From positions 1 through 5,885 of the forward strand of contig CAAGNL010000030.1 in assembly GCA_900771305.1 (NCBI GenBank): a DNA stretch of 5,885 nucleotides. Reading direction: 5' to 3'. Source of the stretch: Kiritimatiellia bacterium. Its GTDB lineage: Bacteria; Verrucomicrobiota; Kiritimatiellia; RFP12; UBA1067. Numbering within the stretch: the first letter of the stretch is position 1; each line of letters starts with the position of its first letter. Below are positions 5,798 to 5,885 of the stretch, in pieces. The notes under the pieces were generated by a model. The model ran no database searches. It saw only the letters and a list, made by a program, of their open reading frames with translations, and had not been told where the DNA came from. The translations under genes were made by a program, and so were the position numbers.

Positions 5798-5885
5798 CCT
5801 TTGACGGGAGCGAGGCGATAGAGCTCAAGCAATCGCTCCGTACAGGGTTTCAGGATCTCCGAGAGGCGTGCATACTCGCTGAAGA
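5770..5885 (-). CDS. 3' end of an unrecognised gene (partial)
   Basis: The minus strand is open from the window edge to a TGA at 5772-5770, giving 37 residues. The segment beginning FSEYARLSEILKPCTERLLE looks like amphipathic helix and is followed by LYRLAPVKGD; third codon positions are mostly G or C. The last eight residues (from the Asp) and the stop lie inside the right arm of the palindromic element, so the native C-terminus may have been replaced or extended by it. I do not recognise a family. It points the same way as the rnf operon but is separated from it by about 250 bp and a separate promoter. Confidence 0.45.
   Translation of the reverse strand, partial: FSEYARLSEILKPCTERLLELYRLAPVKGDRPQHLSI

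Noticed and set aside
5515..5885. tRNA or known riboswitch upstream of rnfA
   Set aside because: I found no tRNA cloverleaf or T-loop, and the pairing seen does not match a riboswitch class I know.

Overview
The window is dominated by one minus-strand operon encoding an Rnf complex, the membrane-bound ion-translocating ferredoxin:NAD+ oxidoreductase. In transcription order it reads rnfA, rnfB, rnfC, rnfD, rnfG, running from about 5514 down to 674. The genes are tightly packed: 60 bp between A and B, 21 bp between B and C, 9 bp between C and D, and a 4-bp ATGA overlap between D and G. They end at a strong hairpin just past rnfG. RnfB and RnfC carry iron-sulfur clusters, RnfD and RnfG carry covalent FMN, and RnfA is a membrane channel-like subunit. 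Together they would couple reduced ferredoxin and NAD+ to Na+ or H+ movement across the inner membrane. The sixth usual subunit, RnfE, is absent from the window.

The organism is probably a GC-rich anaerobic or facultative bacterium that uses ferredoxin. The RnfB type, the heptamer-like intergenic repeat and the palindromic intergenic element would fit a member of the PVC group such as Kiritimatiellota. That is a loose inference; the sequence alone does not fix the phylum.

Layout. Positions 1-183 hold a possible 3' remnant of an unrecognised plus-strand gene. Positions 113-565 hold a short pRiA4b ORF-3-like protein on the plus strand. Positions 566-673 are a convergent intergenic gap holding the rnf terminator hairpin. 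Positions 674-5514 are rnfG, D, C, B and A on the minus strand. Positions 5515-5569 hold the rnfA promoter: an extended -10 sits almost on the start codon, with a 12-bp perfect palindrome just upstream. Positions 5575-5797 hold a short hairpin and a roughly 196-bp element with 50-bp imperfect inverted arms. At the right edge the 3' end of another minus-strand gene runs into that element.

The points most worth a second look are: the missing rnfE; an RnfG whose C-terminal extension looks like a degenerate second copy of its FMN-binding domain; an RnfB that has lost all four ligands of one C-terminal [4Fe-4S] cluster while keeping the other cluster's; the apparently leaderless rnfA transcript; and the palindromic element upstream of the operon.
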